Source: Flavobacterium sp. 5 (GTDB lineage Bacteria > Bacteroidota > Bacteroidia > Flavobacteriales > Flavobacteriaceae). From it: 64,000 bases of DNA. The position numbers and the translations under genes were made by a program. The notes beneath the pieces were generated by a model. It worked only from the letters and a program-made list of their open reading frames with translations. It did no database searches and was not told the origin of the DNA. Location of the stretch: positions 1,798,001 to 1,862,000 of the forward strand of contig NZ_PHUE01000001.1 of NCBI RefSeq assembly GCF_002813295.1, written 5' to 3'. Positions 1 through 9,017 of the stretch are shown one piece after another (position 1 is the first letter of the stretch; each line of letters starts with the position of its first letter).

Positions 1-1
1 C

Positions 2-415
2 AGAACTCCTTTTGATTTAGCGGAATGTGAATCGGAATTAATTGGAGGTTACCATACGGAATATTCTTCGATGAAAATGGGATTCTATTTGTTCGCAGAA
101 TATGCAAATATGTTTATTTCTTCGACAATTATGGCTGTCTTGTTCTTTGGTGGATACAATTATCCTGGAATGGGATGGGTTTCAGAACATTTGGGTGGAA
201 ATATTGCCAACGTAATTGGAATGATGGTGTTGTTTGGTAAATTATGTGGTTTCATCTTCTTTATCATGTGGGTTCGTTGGACGATACCAAGATTTAGATA
301 TGACCAATTGATGCATTTGGGTTGGAGAATTTTGATTCCACTTGCTATTGCAAATATTATGATAACTGGAATAGTAATTTTAAGAAGTGATATCGCTGCT
401 TATTTCGGATTTTAA
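2..415 (+). CDS. nuoH: NADH-quinone oxidoreductase subunit H, 3' part
   Basis: This is the C-terminal part of the membrane subunit of complex I that joins the peripheral arm to the proton-pumping arm and helps form the quinone site. The frame is open from base 2 and begins RTPFDLAECESELIGGYHTE, the conserved NuoH loop after which two or three hydrophobic segments follow before the stop at 413-415. The family usually has Ala where this protein has Cys (AEC against AEA), a small change. The start lies left of the window, so an internal Met at position 71 is not the start. It is first of the nuoH-I-J-K-L-M-N series. The gap to nuoI is unusually long (123 bases) and holds a structured element. 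Confidence 0.95.
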   Translation, partial: RTPFDLAECESELIGGYHTEYSSMKMGFYLFAEYANMFISSTIMAVLFFGGYNYPGMGWVSEHLGGNIANVIGMMVLFGKLCGFIFFIMWVRWTIPRFRYDQLMHLGWRILIPLAIANIMITGIVILRSDIAAYFGF

Positions 416-441
416 CAGAACAAATTTCCTTAGAAAACGTC

Positions 442-521
442 ACTAGCCCTGATAGAAGTGGAAATCCTTTTATGTTTTTCTTTAAAACATAAAAGATTGC
501 AACGGATAGCAGGATTAGCTA
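442..521. repeat. Structured intergenic element, hairpin with conserved flanks
   Basis: This 80-base element fills the nuoH-nuoI gap. A perfect 12-bp stem (467-478 with 484-495, five-base loop) is flanked by CCCTGATAGAAG on the left and GGATAGCAGG on the right; CCTG and CAGG can pair to close the structure. The flanks recall the cores GGGATAGAAG and GTATAGCCCG of the elements at 13348 and 24859. As it lies inside an operon it is transcribed and may act as an RNA structure. From memory, similar sequences are common between genes in Flavobacterium, but I cannot verify this here. Confidence 0.6.
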
Positions 522-538
522 CAAATAAAAAATAAAAA

Positions 539-1084
539 ATGTCAATAGAAACTATATCCTTATCGGGAAGAAAAAAAATGGTCTCCAATAAAGAGATGAC
601 TTTTTTGGAGCGATTGTATTTGGTAGCGATTGTAAAAGGTTTAGCCATTACGATAAAACACTTATTCAAAAGAAAAGCTACGATTCAATATCCTGAGCAA
701 GTACGTGAAATGAGTCCTGTATATCGTGGTCAACACATGTTGAAACGTGATGAAGAAGGTAGAGAAAACTGTACCGCTTGTGGATTATGTGCTTTGTCTT
801 GTCCTGCTGAAGCTATCACAATGAAGGCAGCAGAACGTAAAGCGGATGAAAAACACCTTTACAGAGAAGAAAAATATGCTGAAATATATGAAATCAATAT
901 GTTGAGATGTATTTTTTGCGGACTATGTGAAGAAGCTTGTCCAAAAGATGCTATCTATTTGACTTTATCTAAAGAATTAGTTCCTTCTAGTTATGAAAGA
1001 GAAGATTTTATTTTTGGAAAAGATAAACTAGTTATGCCAATGGAAATGGCTTTGAAAAACACTCAACTTAAAAACGCTAACTAA
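539..1084 (+). CDS. nuoI: NADH-quinone oxidoreductase subunit I (2x4Fe-4S ferredoxin)
   Basis: This subunit of the peripheral arm of complex I carries the clusters N6a and N6b that pass electrons toward quinone. Two complete 4Fe-4S motifs are visible: CTACGLCALSCP (Cys78, 81, 84, 88) and CIFCGLCEEACP (Cys124, 127, 130, 134). The 181-residue length fits the family. An amphipathic N-terminal segment (about residues 20-40) would rest on the membrane. The start at 539 is 17 bases after the structured repeat; Met14 or Met20 are possible alternatives. The stop codon overlaps the nuoJ start by one base (TAATG), indicating translational coupling. Confidence 0.95.
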   Translation: MSIETISLSGRKKMVSNKEMTFLERLYLVAIVKGLAITIKHLFKRKATIQYPEQVREMSPVYRGQHMLKRDEEGRENCTACGLCALSCPAEAITMKAAERKADEKHLYREEKYAEIYEINMLRCIFCGLCEEACPKDAIYLTLSKELVPSSYEREDFIFGKDKLVMPMEMALKNTQLKNAN

Positions 1085-1593
1085 TGTCAACAGTACTTAT
1101 TTTATTTTGTGTATTGTCTGCAATCACATTGCTAACAGCTTTTTTAACTATTTTTAGTAGAAATCCAATTCACAGTGCGATTTACTTAGTGATTTGTTTT
1201 TTCTCTATTGCAGGGCACTATTTGTTGTTGAATGCTCAGTTTTTAGCCATTGTACATATTATTGTTTACTCTGGAGCGATTATGATTTTATTGCTCTTTA
1301 CCATAATGTTGATGAATTTGAATGAAGCGGATGAAGTTCATAAACCGCGTTTCACCAGATTAGGAGCTGTAGTTTCCTTTTGTTTGGTATGTTTGGTTTT
1401 GATAAAAATATTCATTGATTCTAAACCTATTGTTGAATACGATTATACTGGTCAAGATTACCAATCGATAAAAGTACTCGGAAAAGCATTATTGAATGAG
1501 TATATGGTTCCGTTTGAATTTGCTTCTATCTTGTTATTGGTAGCGATGATTGGAACTGTGTTATTGTCTAAAAAAGAAAAATTAGAAAAATAA
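1084..1593 (+). CDS. nuoJ: NADH-quinone oxidoreductase subunit J
   Basis: This small membrane subunit of the proton-pumping arm has 169 residues and four to five hydrophobic segments. The conserved NuoJ stretch is readable: [20 protein letters not shown] followed by [20 protein letters not shown], the latter including the pi-bulge helix TM3 involved in coupling. The gene overlaps nuoI by one base and its own stop overlaps the nuoK ATG by one base, so it lies in a tightly coupled operon. Confidence 0.95.
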   Translation: MSTVLILFCVLSAITLLTAFLTIFSRNPIHSAIYLVICFFSIAGHYLLLNAQFLAIVHIIVYSGAIMILLLFTIMLMNLNEADEVHKPRFTRLGAVVSFCLVCLVLIKIFIDSKPIVEYDYTGQDYQSIKVLGKALLNEYMVPFEFASILLLVAMIGTVLLSKKEKLEK

Positions 1594-1913
1594 TGAACAA
1601 TATTTTAACTCAGATTGGTATAGAGAACTATATCTTCCTATGTGTAACGCTTTTTTGCGTTGGTATTTTTGGAGTTTTATATAGACGAAATGCTATCATT
1701 GTATTTATGTCTATTGAAATTATGTTGAATGCTGTTAACTTATTATTTGTAGCTTTCTCTACTTACCATCAAGATACACAAGGTCAAGTATTCGTGTTTT
1801 TCTCTATGGCTGTAGCAGCTGCCGAGGTTGCGGTTGGTCTAGCGATATTAGTTTCGATATTTAGAAATATTGGTTCTATTAGTATTGATAATTTAAAAAA
1901 CTTAAAAGGATAA
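1593..1913 (+). CDS. nuoK: NADH-quinone oxidoreductase subunit K
   Basis: This three-helix subunit of the complex I membrane arm is homologous to MrpC. The protein has 106 residues with three hydrophobic helices. Glu residues of the proton path are visible in [19 protein letters not shown] (helix 2) and [14 protein letters not shown] (helix 3), matching the two conserved membrane Glu of NuoK. The stop is directly followed by the nuoL ATG with no gap. Confidence 0.96.
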   Translation: MNNILTQIGIENYIFLCVTLFCVGIFGVLYRRNAIIVFMSIEIMLNAVNLLFVAFSTYHQDTQGQVFVFFSMAVAAAEVAVGLAILVSIFRNIGSISIDNLKNLKG

Positions 1914-3803
1914 ATGGCAATGGATACCAATTTAGCTTTAGTCTTACTATTAACTCCTTTTTTAGGATTTTTAATTAATATTTTCTTTGGGAAGAGCCTT
2001 GGGAAATCGGTTTCTGGAATTATAGGAACCCTTTCGATTGTAGCTTCTTTTGCAGTAGCGATTTCTTTCTTTTTACAAATCAATCAAACTCAAAAACCTA
2101 TAAGCATTGAATTATTTGATTGGATTCAGATTAGTAAATTTCATGTAAGTTTTGGTTTTTTATTAGACCAATTATCCATTTTATGGTTGCTTTTCGTAAC
2201 TGGAATTGGGTCATTGATTCATTTATATTCTATCAGCTACATGCACGATGATGAGAATATGCATAAGTTTTTTGCGTATTTGAATCTGTTTATTTTCTTC
2301 ATGATTTCATTAGTAGTAGGTAGTAACTTATTAGTAATGTTTATTGGATGGGAAGGCGTTGGACTTTGTTCATACTTATTAATTGGATTTTGGCATAAAA
2401 ACCAAGAGTACAACGATGCTGCCAAAAAGGCTTTTATTATGAACCGTATTGGGGATTTAGGTTTATTAATCGGAATCTTCATTCTTGGAAATATGTTCTC
2501 TACTTTAGATTTTGCTAGTTTAAAAACAGCAATCGAAGGAACAAAAAATCTTGATACATATTGGTTAAGCATTGCTGCTTTAGCATTGTTTATCGGAGCT
2601 TGTGGTAAATCTGCACAAATTCCATTATATACTTGGTTGCCTGATGCGATGGCAGGACCAACTCCTGTTTCTGCATTAATACATGCTGCTACGATGGTAA
2701 CTGCTGGTATCTTCATGGTAACTAGAATGCACTTTTTATTCGACTTAACTCCAGAAATACAAACTATCATTGCTGTAATTGGGGGTGTAACCTCATTGGT
2801 TGCTGCAACTATCGGTTTGGTTCAAACGGATATCAAAAAAGTTCTTGCCTACTCTACTGTTTCTCAATTGGGATTAATGTTTTTGGCTTTAGGTTTTGGT
2901 GCTTATGAAGTAGCTGTATTCCACGTAATCACTCACGCTTTCTTTAAAGCTTGTTTGTTCTTAGGTTCTGGTTCAGTAATTCACGGTTTACATGGAGAAC
3001 AAGATATGCGTAAAATGGGAGGCTTGAAAAAAGCAATGCCTATTACATTTTGGACAATGCTTATTGCTTCATTAGCAATTTCAGGAGTTCCTGTATTTTC
3101 AGGGTTTTTCTCTAAAGATGAAATTTTAATGACCGCTTTCCATCATAACATTCCTCTTTGGGTTGTTGGTTCGGTTGCTTCTATCATGACCGCTTTCTAT
3201 ATGTTTAGATTGATGTTCTTAACTTTCTTTAAAGATTTTAGAGGAACAGAAGAACAAAAACACCATTTACATGAAAGCCCTGCATTAATAACATTCCCTT
3301 TAATTGTATTAGCAATTTTGGCAGCAATTGGTGGTTTAATCAGTTTGCCAACTGATAGTTGGTTAAATGGTTATTTAGGGCCTTTGTTTTCACAAGCAGC
3401 TCATGAAGAACATGCTTTAGGAACTACAGAATACATGTTGATGGGAATTGCTGTTATAGGTGGACTAGTTGGAATAGGAATTGCTTATGCTAAATACATT
3501 TCTAAACATGAAATTCCAGCCGAAGATTCGGAAATAACAGGTGTTTCAAAAGTACTTTACAATAAATACTATATTGATGAATTGTATGATGCTATTTTTG
3601 TTGCGCCAATAAACAGTTTGTCAAAATTGTTTAGAGACTATGTAGAAACTGGAATTTCATCAGTTGTCTTTGGCTTTGGAAAAGTAACTAGTGAACTTAG
3701 CCTTCAAGGTAAAAAATTACAAAACGGAAGTGTTGGACTTTATTTGTTTGCCTTTGTTTTAGGCTTATGTGCCATTATTTCTTATTTATTTTTAGCTCAA
3801 TAA
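1914..3803 (+). CDS. nuoL: NADH-quinone oxidoreductase subunit L
   Basis: This is the largest antiporter-like proton-pumping subunit of complex I, at the end of the membrane arm. At 629 residues it has the usual length. Readable signatures are FIGWEGVGLCSYLLIGFWH (the conserved membrane Glu near residue 145), the Lys-bearing GACGKSAQIPLYTWLPDAM, and TPVSALIHAATMVTAGI. The C-terminal part after residue 530 carries the piston-like lateral helix and last membrane helix. A start three residues later (second Met) is possible. It follows nuoK directly and precedes nuoM by nine bases. Confidence 0.97.
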   Translation: MAMDTNLALVLLLTPFLGFLINIFFGKSLGKSVSGIIGTLSIVASFAVAISFFLQINQTQKPISIELFDWIQISKFHVSFGFLLDQLSILWLLFVTGIGSLIHLYSISYMHDDENMHKFFAYLNLFIFFMISLVVGSNLLVMFIGWEGVGLCSYLLIGFWHKNQEYNDAAKKAFIMNRIGDLGLLIGIFILGNMFSTLDFASLKTAIEGTKNLDTYWLSIAALALFIGACGKSAQIPLYTWLPDAMAGPTPVSALIHAATMVTAGIFMVTRMHFLFDLTPEIQTIIAVIGGVTSLVAATIGLVQTDIKKVLAYSTVSQLGLMFLALGFGAYEVAVFHVITHAFFKACLFLGSGSVIHGLHGEQDMRKMGGLKKAMPITFWTMLIASLAISGVPVFSGFFSKDEILMTAFHHNIPLWVVGSVASIMTAFYMFRLMFLTFFKDFRGTEEQKHHLHESPALITFPLIVLAILAAIGGLISLPTDSWLNGYLGPLFSQAAHEEHALGTTEYMLMGIAVIGGLVGIGIAYAKYISKHEIPAEDSEITGVSKVLYNKYYIDELYDAIFVAPINSLSKLFRDYVETGISSVVFGFGKVTSELSLQGKKLQNGSVGLYLFAFVLGLCAIISYLFLAQ

Positions 3804-3812
3804 TTATATACT

Positions 3813-5255
3813 ATGAATGTATCTCTAATATTAATCATCCTTTTAGTTGGCGCATTTGCAACTTATTTAGCCGGTGATAAACTTGCTTCAAAAGTGGCTT
3901 TATTTTTTGGAATAGCCTCATTGGGTTGCTCAATAGTTTTATTAAATCATTTTAATTTAGGCGAAAACATTAGCTACATCAGCCAATGGATTACCTTACC
4001 TAAAGTTTCTTTTGCATTACAAGCTGATGGATTATCGTTGGCAATGATTTTATTGACAACTGGCTTGACCGCCATTATCATCTTATCTTCATTTGGTAAT
4101 GATTTCAAAAATGCAAAAGCGATTTATGCTCTAATATTGTTCATGTCTTTTGCTATGACAGGAACTTTCTTGGCAAGCGACGGACTTTTATATTACATCT
4201 TCTGGGAATTATCATTAATCCCAATTTACTTTATCGCTTTAATTTGGGGTAACGGTGATGCAGAAGAACGCAGAAAAGCAGTTGTTAAATTTTTCATCTA
4301 TACACTTGCAGGTTCATTGTTTATGTTGGTTGCATTTATTTATATGTACCAAAAAGCAGGAAGCTTCTTAATTGAAGATTTATATAAGTTAAAGTTAGAT
4401 ATTAACGAACAAAAATGGATTTTTACCGCTTTCTTCTTAGCGTATGCTATTAAAATTCCTTTGATTCCTTTCCATACTTGGCAAGCGAACGTATACCAAA
4501 AAGCACCAACTCTTGGTACAATGCTTTTATCTGGTATAATGTTAAAAATGGGATTATACAGTTTAATTCGTTGGCAATTGCCTTTAGCTCCATTAGCAGC
4601 TAAAGAATACATGTATATTTTTATTGGAGTTGGAATTGCAGGAGTAATTTATGGTTCAATTGTAGCGTTAAGACAAAAAGACCTTAAAAAATTATTGGCT
4701 TATTCATCTCTTGCTCACGTTGGACTAATTGCTGCTGGAACTTATACATTAACTCTTGATGGATTTAGAGGAGCGGTTTTACAAATGATTGCTCACGGTT
4801 TTGTGGTAGTTGGATTGTTTTTTGCTGCTGAAATCATTTTTAGAAGATACGAAACTAGATTAATTTCAGAAATGGGAGGTATTCGTTCTCAATCTCCAAA
4901 ATTCACTTCTATGTTTTTGATTATGGTATTGGCATCTGTGGCTTTACCAACAACTTTCAACTTTATTGGAGAATTTACCGTTTTATATAGCCTTTCTCAA
5001 GTAAATATTTGGTTTGCCCTATTAGGTGGAACAACTATTATTTTAGGAGCCTATTATATGCTAAAAATGTTTCAACATGCAATGTTAGGAGAAACCAATA
5101 CTAAAGTATTTGCTGATGTTACTTTCTCTGAAGGTTTGACAATGGTACTAATTATTGCGGTTTTGCTTTTCTTCGGAATGTATCCAAAACCAATCAATGA
5201 TTTGATAACACCAAGTCTTGAAACTATTTTAAACACTATTAATAAATACAATTAA
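3813..5255 (+). CDS. nuoM: NADH-quinone oxidoreductase subunit M
   Basis: This is the second antiporter-like subunit of complex I (480 residues, about 14 membrane helices). The conserved Glu of the proton channel is in LYYIFWELSLIPIYFIALIW, and the Lys/His helix in KIPLIPFHTWQANVYQKAPT. LKKLLAYSSLAHVGLIAAG is the typical discontinuous helix. It lies nine bases after nuoL and 18 before nuoN. Confidence 0.97.
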   Translation: MNVSLILIILLVGAFATYLAGDKLASKVALFFGIASLGCSIVLLNHFNLGENISYISQWITLPKVSFALQADGLSLAMILLTTGLTAIIILSSFGNDFKNAKAIYALILFMSFAMTGTFLASDGLLYYIFWELSLIPIYFIALIWGNGDAEERRKAVVKFFIYTLAGSLFMLVAFIYMYQKAGSFLIEDLYKLKLDINEQKWIFTAFFLAYAIKIPLIPFHTWQANVYQKAPTLGTMLLSGIMLKMGLYSLIRWQLPLAPLAAKEYMYIFIGVGIAGVIYGSIVALRQKDLKKLLAYSSLAHVGLIAAGTYTLTLDGFRGAVLQMIAHGFVVVGLFFAAEIIFRRYETRLISEMGGIRSQSPKFTSMFLIMVLASVALPTTFNFIGEFTVLYSLSQVNIWFALLGGTTIILGAYYMLKMFQHAMLGETNTKVFADVTFSEGLTMVLIIAVLLFFGMYPKPINDLITPSLETILNTINKYN

Positions 5256-5273
5256 GTAAAAAGCATAATATAA

Positions 5274-6644
5274 ATGACAACATTAATAGCTATAATAGGA
5301 TTAGGTGTTTTATGCCTTATTTTTGAAATCTTTGATTTTAGAAAAGCAATTATTCCAATAACAATTATTGGGTTATTAGCCATTCTAGGTCTTACTGTTT
5401 CTGAATTTAATTCTCCTGCGAGTTACCATAACAATATGATTGTTGTGAGTAAATTTTCGGTTTCATTCTCTAGTTTATTCATAGTACTGACTATATTTTT
5501 GGTCGCTTTAAGCCATAACTTCTACGAAAATCACCAAAGTAAAATTTCTGATTTCATTACCATAAAAATATTCTTATTGGCTGGAGCTGTTGCTATGGTT
5601 TCTTTTGGAAATCTTGCTATGTTCTTTTTAGGAATCGAAATATTATCTATTTCTCTTTATGTTCTTGCAGCAAGCGATAGAACGAAGATTAAAAGTAATG
5701 AAGCGGGTATGAAATACTTCCTAATGGGATCATTTGCCTCAGGAATAATTTTATTTGGTATCTGTATGATTTACGGAGCAATGGGTTCTTTTGATATTAT
5801 TGAAATTAGTGATATGTCACAATCAGCTGAATTGCCAATTTGGTTTCCAATAGGAATTGCTTTGGTGACTATTGGAATGTTATTTAAAATCGCAGCTGTT
5901 CCGTTTCATTTCTGGGCTCCAGACGTTTACGAAGGTTCGCCTACACTGACCACTGCATTAATGAGTACTTTGGCAAAAGTAGTAGCGATTGCAACTCTTT
6001 ATAAATTATTATCTAGCATGAATGCAGACATCAATTACTCTTTCCAAATTGTTGTTGTCGTTATTTCCATTCTTTCTATGACAGTGGGTAATATTATGGC
6101 ATTAAGACAAGTCAATGTGAAACGTATGCTAGCTTTCTCTGGTGTTTCTCATGCAGGATTTATGTTAATGACATTATTAAGTTTATCAACTTCAGCAGGA
6201 AGTTTATTGTATTATACAACTGCTTATTCACTAGCTGGTATTGCTGCATTTAGTGTTATATTATATGTTTGTAAAAACAGAGATAATGAAGATATTGTCA
6301 ACTTCCATGGATTAGGAAAAACAAATCCATTATTGGCTGCAATCCTAACTGCATCATTACTTTCTATGGCCGGTATTCCAATCTTTGCAGGTTTCTTTGC
6401 TAAGTTGGTTTTATTCAGTCAAACTATTCAAGCAGGTTATTTAGTCGTTGTTATATTTGCTGTTATCAACTCTATTATTAGTGTTGGTTACTACTTTAAA
6501 TTAATCTTAGCAATGTACACCAAAGAACCGAATGAAGCTCGTGGAGGAACAGCATATATATATCATGCCGTTGCAATTATAGCTATTGTTCTAAACATCA
6601 TTTTAGGATTATTCCCTTCTCTGGTTTTAGATTTATTAGCATAA
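5274..6644 (+). CDS. nuoN: NADH-quinone oxidoreductase subunit N
   Basis: This is the third antiporter-like subunit of complex I and the last gene of the operon. It has 456 residues. LAMFFLGIEILSISLYVLAA carries the channel Glu; KIAAVPFHFWAPDVYEGSPT and VKRMLAFSGVSHAGFMLM are the conserved discontinuous-helix motifs. Two hairpin terminators follow within 100 bases of the stop, consistent with the end of the nuo transcript. Confidence 0.97.
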   Translation: MTTLIAIIGLGVLCLIFEIFDFRKAIIPITIIGLLAILGLTVSEFNSPASYHNNMIVVSKFSVSFSSLFIVLTIFLVALSHNFYENHQSKISDFITIKIFLLAGAVAMVSFGNLAMFFLGIEILSISLYVLAASDRTKIKSNEAGMKYFLMGSFASGIILFGICMIYGAMGSFDIIEISDMSQSAELPIWFPIGIALVTIGMLFKIAAVPFHFWAPDVYEGSPTLTTALMSTLAKVVAIATLYKLLSSMNADINYSFQIVVVVISILSMTVGNIMALRQVNVKRMLAFSGVSHAGFMLMTLLSLSTSAGSLLYYTTAYSLAGIAAFSVILYVCKNRDNEDIVNFHGLGKTNPLLAAILTASLLSMAGIPIFAGFFAKLVLFSQTIQAGYLVVVIFAVINSIISVGYYFKLILAMYTKEPNEARGGTAYIYHAVAIIAIVLNIILGLFPSLVLDLLA

Positions 6645-6674
6645 AAAGAAACTATTCAATCTTAAAGAAATATA

Positions 6675-6703
6675 AAAGTCAGCTAAATTTAGCTGACTTT
6701 TTT
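6675..6703 (+). terminator. Intrinsic terminator of the nuo operon
   Basis: A perfect palindrome (arms AAAAGTCAGCTAAA and TTTAGCTGACTTTT) runs into a T-rich end 30 bases after the nuoN stop. This is a classical Rho-independent terminator for the + strand. Confidence 0.85.
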
Positions 6704-6710
6704 ACTATAA

Positions 6711-6745
6711 AAAAAGCCACCAATTAAAAATTGATGGCTTTTTAC
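6711..6745. terminator. Second, bidirectional hairpin terminator
   Basis: The arms AAAAAGCCACCAATT and AATTGATGGCTTTTT pair almost perfectly around a three-base loop, with A and T tracts at the two ends. It can therefore end both nuo transcription (+) and that of the convergent gene at 6844 (-). Confidence 0.8.
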
Positions 6746-6843
6746 CCTAATCTAATTTAACTCAAAACTTAATTTAACTCAACTTATTATTATTAATTAA
6801 TATTCAATTTTAAAAGAACTCACTTTCTTAAATAAGAAAGCAT

Positions 6844-8103
6844 TTATTCACCAGATGCAAAAGCTTTAGATTTAACATTAGTAGTAATATTAATACTAGC
6901 CATTAATTCCTTCGCATTGTTATTAAATGGGTCTATATTTACAACTTTTTGAAGATAAGTTTGAACACTTTTTAAAATCTGCTCTTTTTGTAACTTCAAC
7001 TCTGCGATCATTTTTTTATTCGCTTCTGTAGTCTCCAAACTTTTAATATTAGAATCTATAGCATTTCCTTTTCCGATCAATAATGCAGATAATTTAATAT
7101 AACTAGCGGCATATAATGGATCCATACTAATTGCTTTTTTATAATAGTATTCCGCTCCTTCATAATACAACTCTTTCTCACAATTTATACCAAAATCAGA
7201 GGCCAATTGAGCATTTTTATTGTTTAGTTCTAAAATAAATGTTGCCAAATGATCAAAGGTTTCATAATCTTTGGTTTCCAAATACAAATTAGCTTCAACT
7301 ACATTTAATGACTCATCTATGCCATTAAACTTTTTAGCCATTTCAATAGCTTTTATCGCTTTTTCTTTAAAACCCTTTTGAACATAAATCAAAGCTATAT
7401 TTTTAGAAATTTCACCCCTTTTTGAATAAAATTTTACATTTGGACGCATATGTGAACCACTTTGAATTTTAGTGTCTCTTTCTTCTATAGTAGGAAAATA
7501 TTCATCTACCAATAGCTTTTTATTATATGCAATAAAAACGGCAATATTTCCATTATATTTAATTGTCTTTAACTCTTCAAAACATTTTAATGCAGAATCA
7601 ATATCATCTCCATTTTTATAAGACATTGCCGCATTGTACAACTGCAATGTATCTTTTTTATCAATCAAATAAGCTTGATAAAATTTATTAGAAGATTCTG
7701 CAAAATTTTCGGCAGCCAAATCATTCTTAGCACTAACTACAAGATTATTTTTAATTCTATATAACATTTCAACAGCTTCTGTTGAATATTTTATATCATT
7801 TGATTCGCTCTCAACCTGTATTAAATCAGTAAGTGCCAAAATAGCTTTTGATAAATTTTTAGCCGAATTTATATTATTATTCGCAAGGTTTACTAAAGCC
7901 GTAGCCTGTACGTAATAAAAATGAATTCTATCATCAACAGGAGCATTACTTATTAAATATTCTACAGGAGAAAGAATTGCCAAAGCTTGCTCAGAATTCC
8001 CTGCTTTCAATTCTTTTTGTGCTTCTTTAATTTGACTCTTTTGAGCGTACACTGATGGTATTAATAAAAGTAAAGCGAAAATATTTTTAAAAATACCATT
8101 CAT
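6844..8103 (-). CDS. Secreted TPR-like repeat protein of unknown function
   Basis: The product is a 419-residue protein that starts MNGIFKNIFALLLLIPSVYAQ, a clear Sec signal peptide, so it is periplasmic or outer-membrane associated. I placed the start at 8103 because an upstream in-frame ATG (8169) would put a non-signal extension before this peptide. The mature part is helical with TPR-like pairs (for example KAISMDPLYAASYIKLSALL and YLQKVVNIDPFNNNAKELMA near the C-terminus), suggesting a protein-interaction scaffold. No catalytic motif is visible. It is a single gene between terminators; its role is unknown. A possible -7 box (TACCTTTTG) lies on the minus strand about 30 bases before the start. 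Confidence 0.75.
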   Translation of the reverse strand: MNGIFKNIFALLLLIPSVYAQKSQIKEAQKELKAGNSEQALAILSPVEYLISNAPVDDRIHFYYVQATALVNLANNNINSAKNLSKAILALTDLIQVESESNDIKYSTEAVEMLYRIKNNLVVSAKNDLAAENFAESSNKFYQAYLIDKKDTLQLYNAAMSYKNGDDIDSALKCFEELKTIKYNGNIAVFIAYNKKLLVDEYFPTIEERDTKIQSGSHMRPNVKFYSKRGEISKNIALIYVQKGFKEKAIKAIEMAKKFNGIDESLNVVEANLYLETKDYETFDHLATFILELNNKNAQLASDFGINCEKELYYEGAEYYYKKAISMDPLYAASYIKLSALLIGKGNAIDSNIKSLETTEANKKMIAELKLQKEQILKSVQTYLQKVVNIDPFNNNAKELMASINITTNVKSKAFASGE

Positions 8104-8467
8104 AATTTGCAGGTTTAGATTAATAATTAACAAAAGGTATATTTGGGAAACCTCATTTATTAAACACAAAACATTTTTTCAAATAGCTAATTCATCATTT
8201 TTCACACTTTAACGTGTATAAAAAGAAAAAGCTAAACACAAAATTTAACTCCTTTCACTCATTTAATTTTATCAAATTTATTGAATACAAGATTCCTATT
8301 TTTACGTATTTATACCTGATTTATCAAAACACAACCATCTCAACTATAAAACCCATAAAAAAGCACTAAAAAGAACCATTATTACTTCATAATATATCCG
8401 CATATTAAACAAATCCAAACAAATGTTTATATATCAAATATAATCGTTAAATTACGATATGAAATAA
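8104..8467. other. Intergenic region between divergent genes
   Basis: This very AT-rich 364-base stretch separates the divergent TPR-protein and ArsR genes and should hold both promoters. Apart from the inverted repeat at 8443 I see no coding frame, tRNA or strong hairpin. Confidence 0.6.
8443..8458. promoter_or_regulatory. Inverted repeat before the ArsR-type gene, possible operator
   Basis: ATCGT and ACGAT flank a six-base AT spacer and end ten bases before the regulator's start. The position suits autoregulation by a dimeric winged-helix repressor; this is inference from position and symmetry only. Confidence 0.4.
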
Positions 8468-8923
8468 ATGAGAGTTATGGGAACAACTAAACACTTAGAT
8501 TTCGATCAAGAAACAAATGCAATCGCTGAAATTTGCAAAGCACTAGGGCATCCAACACGCATGCAAATAATGACCTTATTATGGAATAAAAACAACAGAA
8601 CCTGTGGCGAAATTGTTTCTCTGATTCCATTGGCACAATCAACAATTTCTAAACATTTATTAGAATTAAAAAAAGCTAATTTATTAAATGTAAAAAATGT
8701 TGGAAAGAAAACTATCTATTCCATAGAAGTAGAAAAAATACAAGTTCTCAAAAAATATTTCACTAATTATTTATCAAATAAATTACTCTCAAATGAAATA
8801 GAGATAATAAAAACTACTTCTTCAACCCCAAAAATTAAGAAAGCAGACAAATTATACTTAAAACAACACAACTATCAATTTCCAGACAAAAAAAATGGCT
8901 CTGAGCAAGAAAACATAGAGTAG
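8468..8923 (+). CDS. ArsR/SmtB-type winged-helix regulator
   Basis: The product has 151 residues. The ArsR helix-turn-helix is visible at about residues 20-85: EICKALGHPTRMQIMTLL, then LAQSTISKHLLELKKANLL as recognition helix and wing. The metal-binding ELCVCDL motif is absent; only an isolated Cys (TCGEIV) occurs, so it probably senses something other than a soft metal. The C-terminal 50 residues are basic and unlike the short classical family members. The start at 8468 is chosen, with Met4 as alternative. It stands 94 bases before the FrnE-like gene and may control it and the oxidoreductase beyond. Confidence 0.85.
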   Translation: MRVMGTTKHLDFDQETNAIAEICKALGHPTRMQIMTLLWNKNNRTCGEIVSLIPLAQSTISKHLLELKKANLLNVKNVGKKTIYSIEVEKIQVLKKYFTNYLSNKLLSNEIEIIKTTSSTPKIKKADKLYLKQHNYQFPDKKNGSEQENIE

Positions 8924-8970
8924 TATTATAATAAAAACTTAAAAACCGAAGTGTTCGAAATTCAATTTCA

Positions 8971-8978
8971 TAATTTTG
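8971..8978 (+). promoter_or_regulatory. Possible -7 promoter element (TAnnTTTG)
   Basis: TAATTTTG matches the Bacteroidota -7 consensus and lies 39 bases before the FrnE-like start. No TTG is found 19-21 bases upstream, so support is partial. Confidence 0.3.
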
Positions 8979-9017
8979 TACTTTATAACATTTGGTAATG
9001 CCAAGAAAAAAATCACA

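Noticed and set aside
430..669. Minus-strand frame across the nuoH-nuoI gap
   Set aside because: It runs through the structured hairpin element and antisense to nuoI; low-complexity product with no family motif.
2237..2770. Minus-strand frame of 177 residues inside nuoL
   Set aside because: It is the antisense shadow of a highly conserved complex I gene and shows no recognisable protein features.
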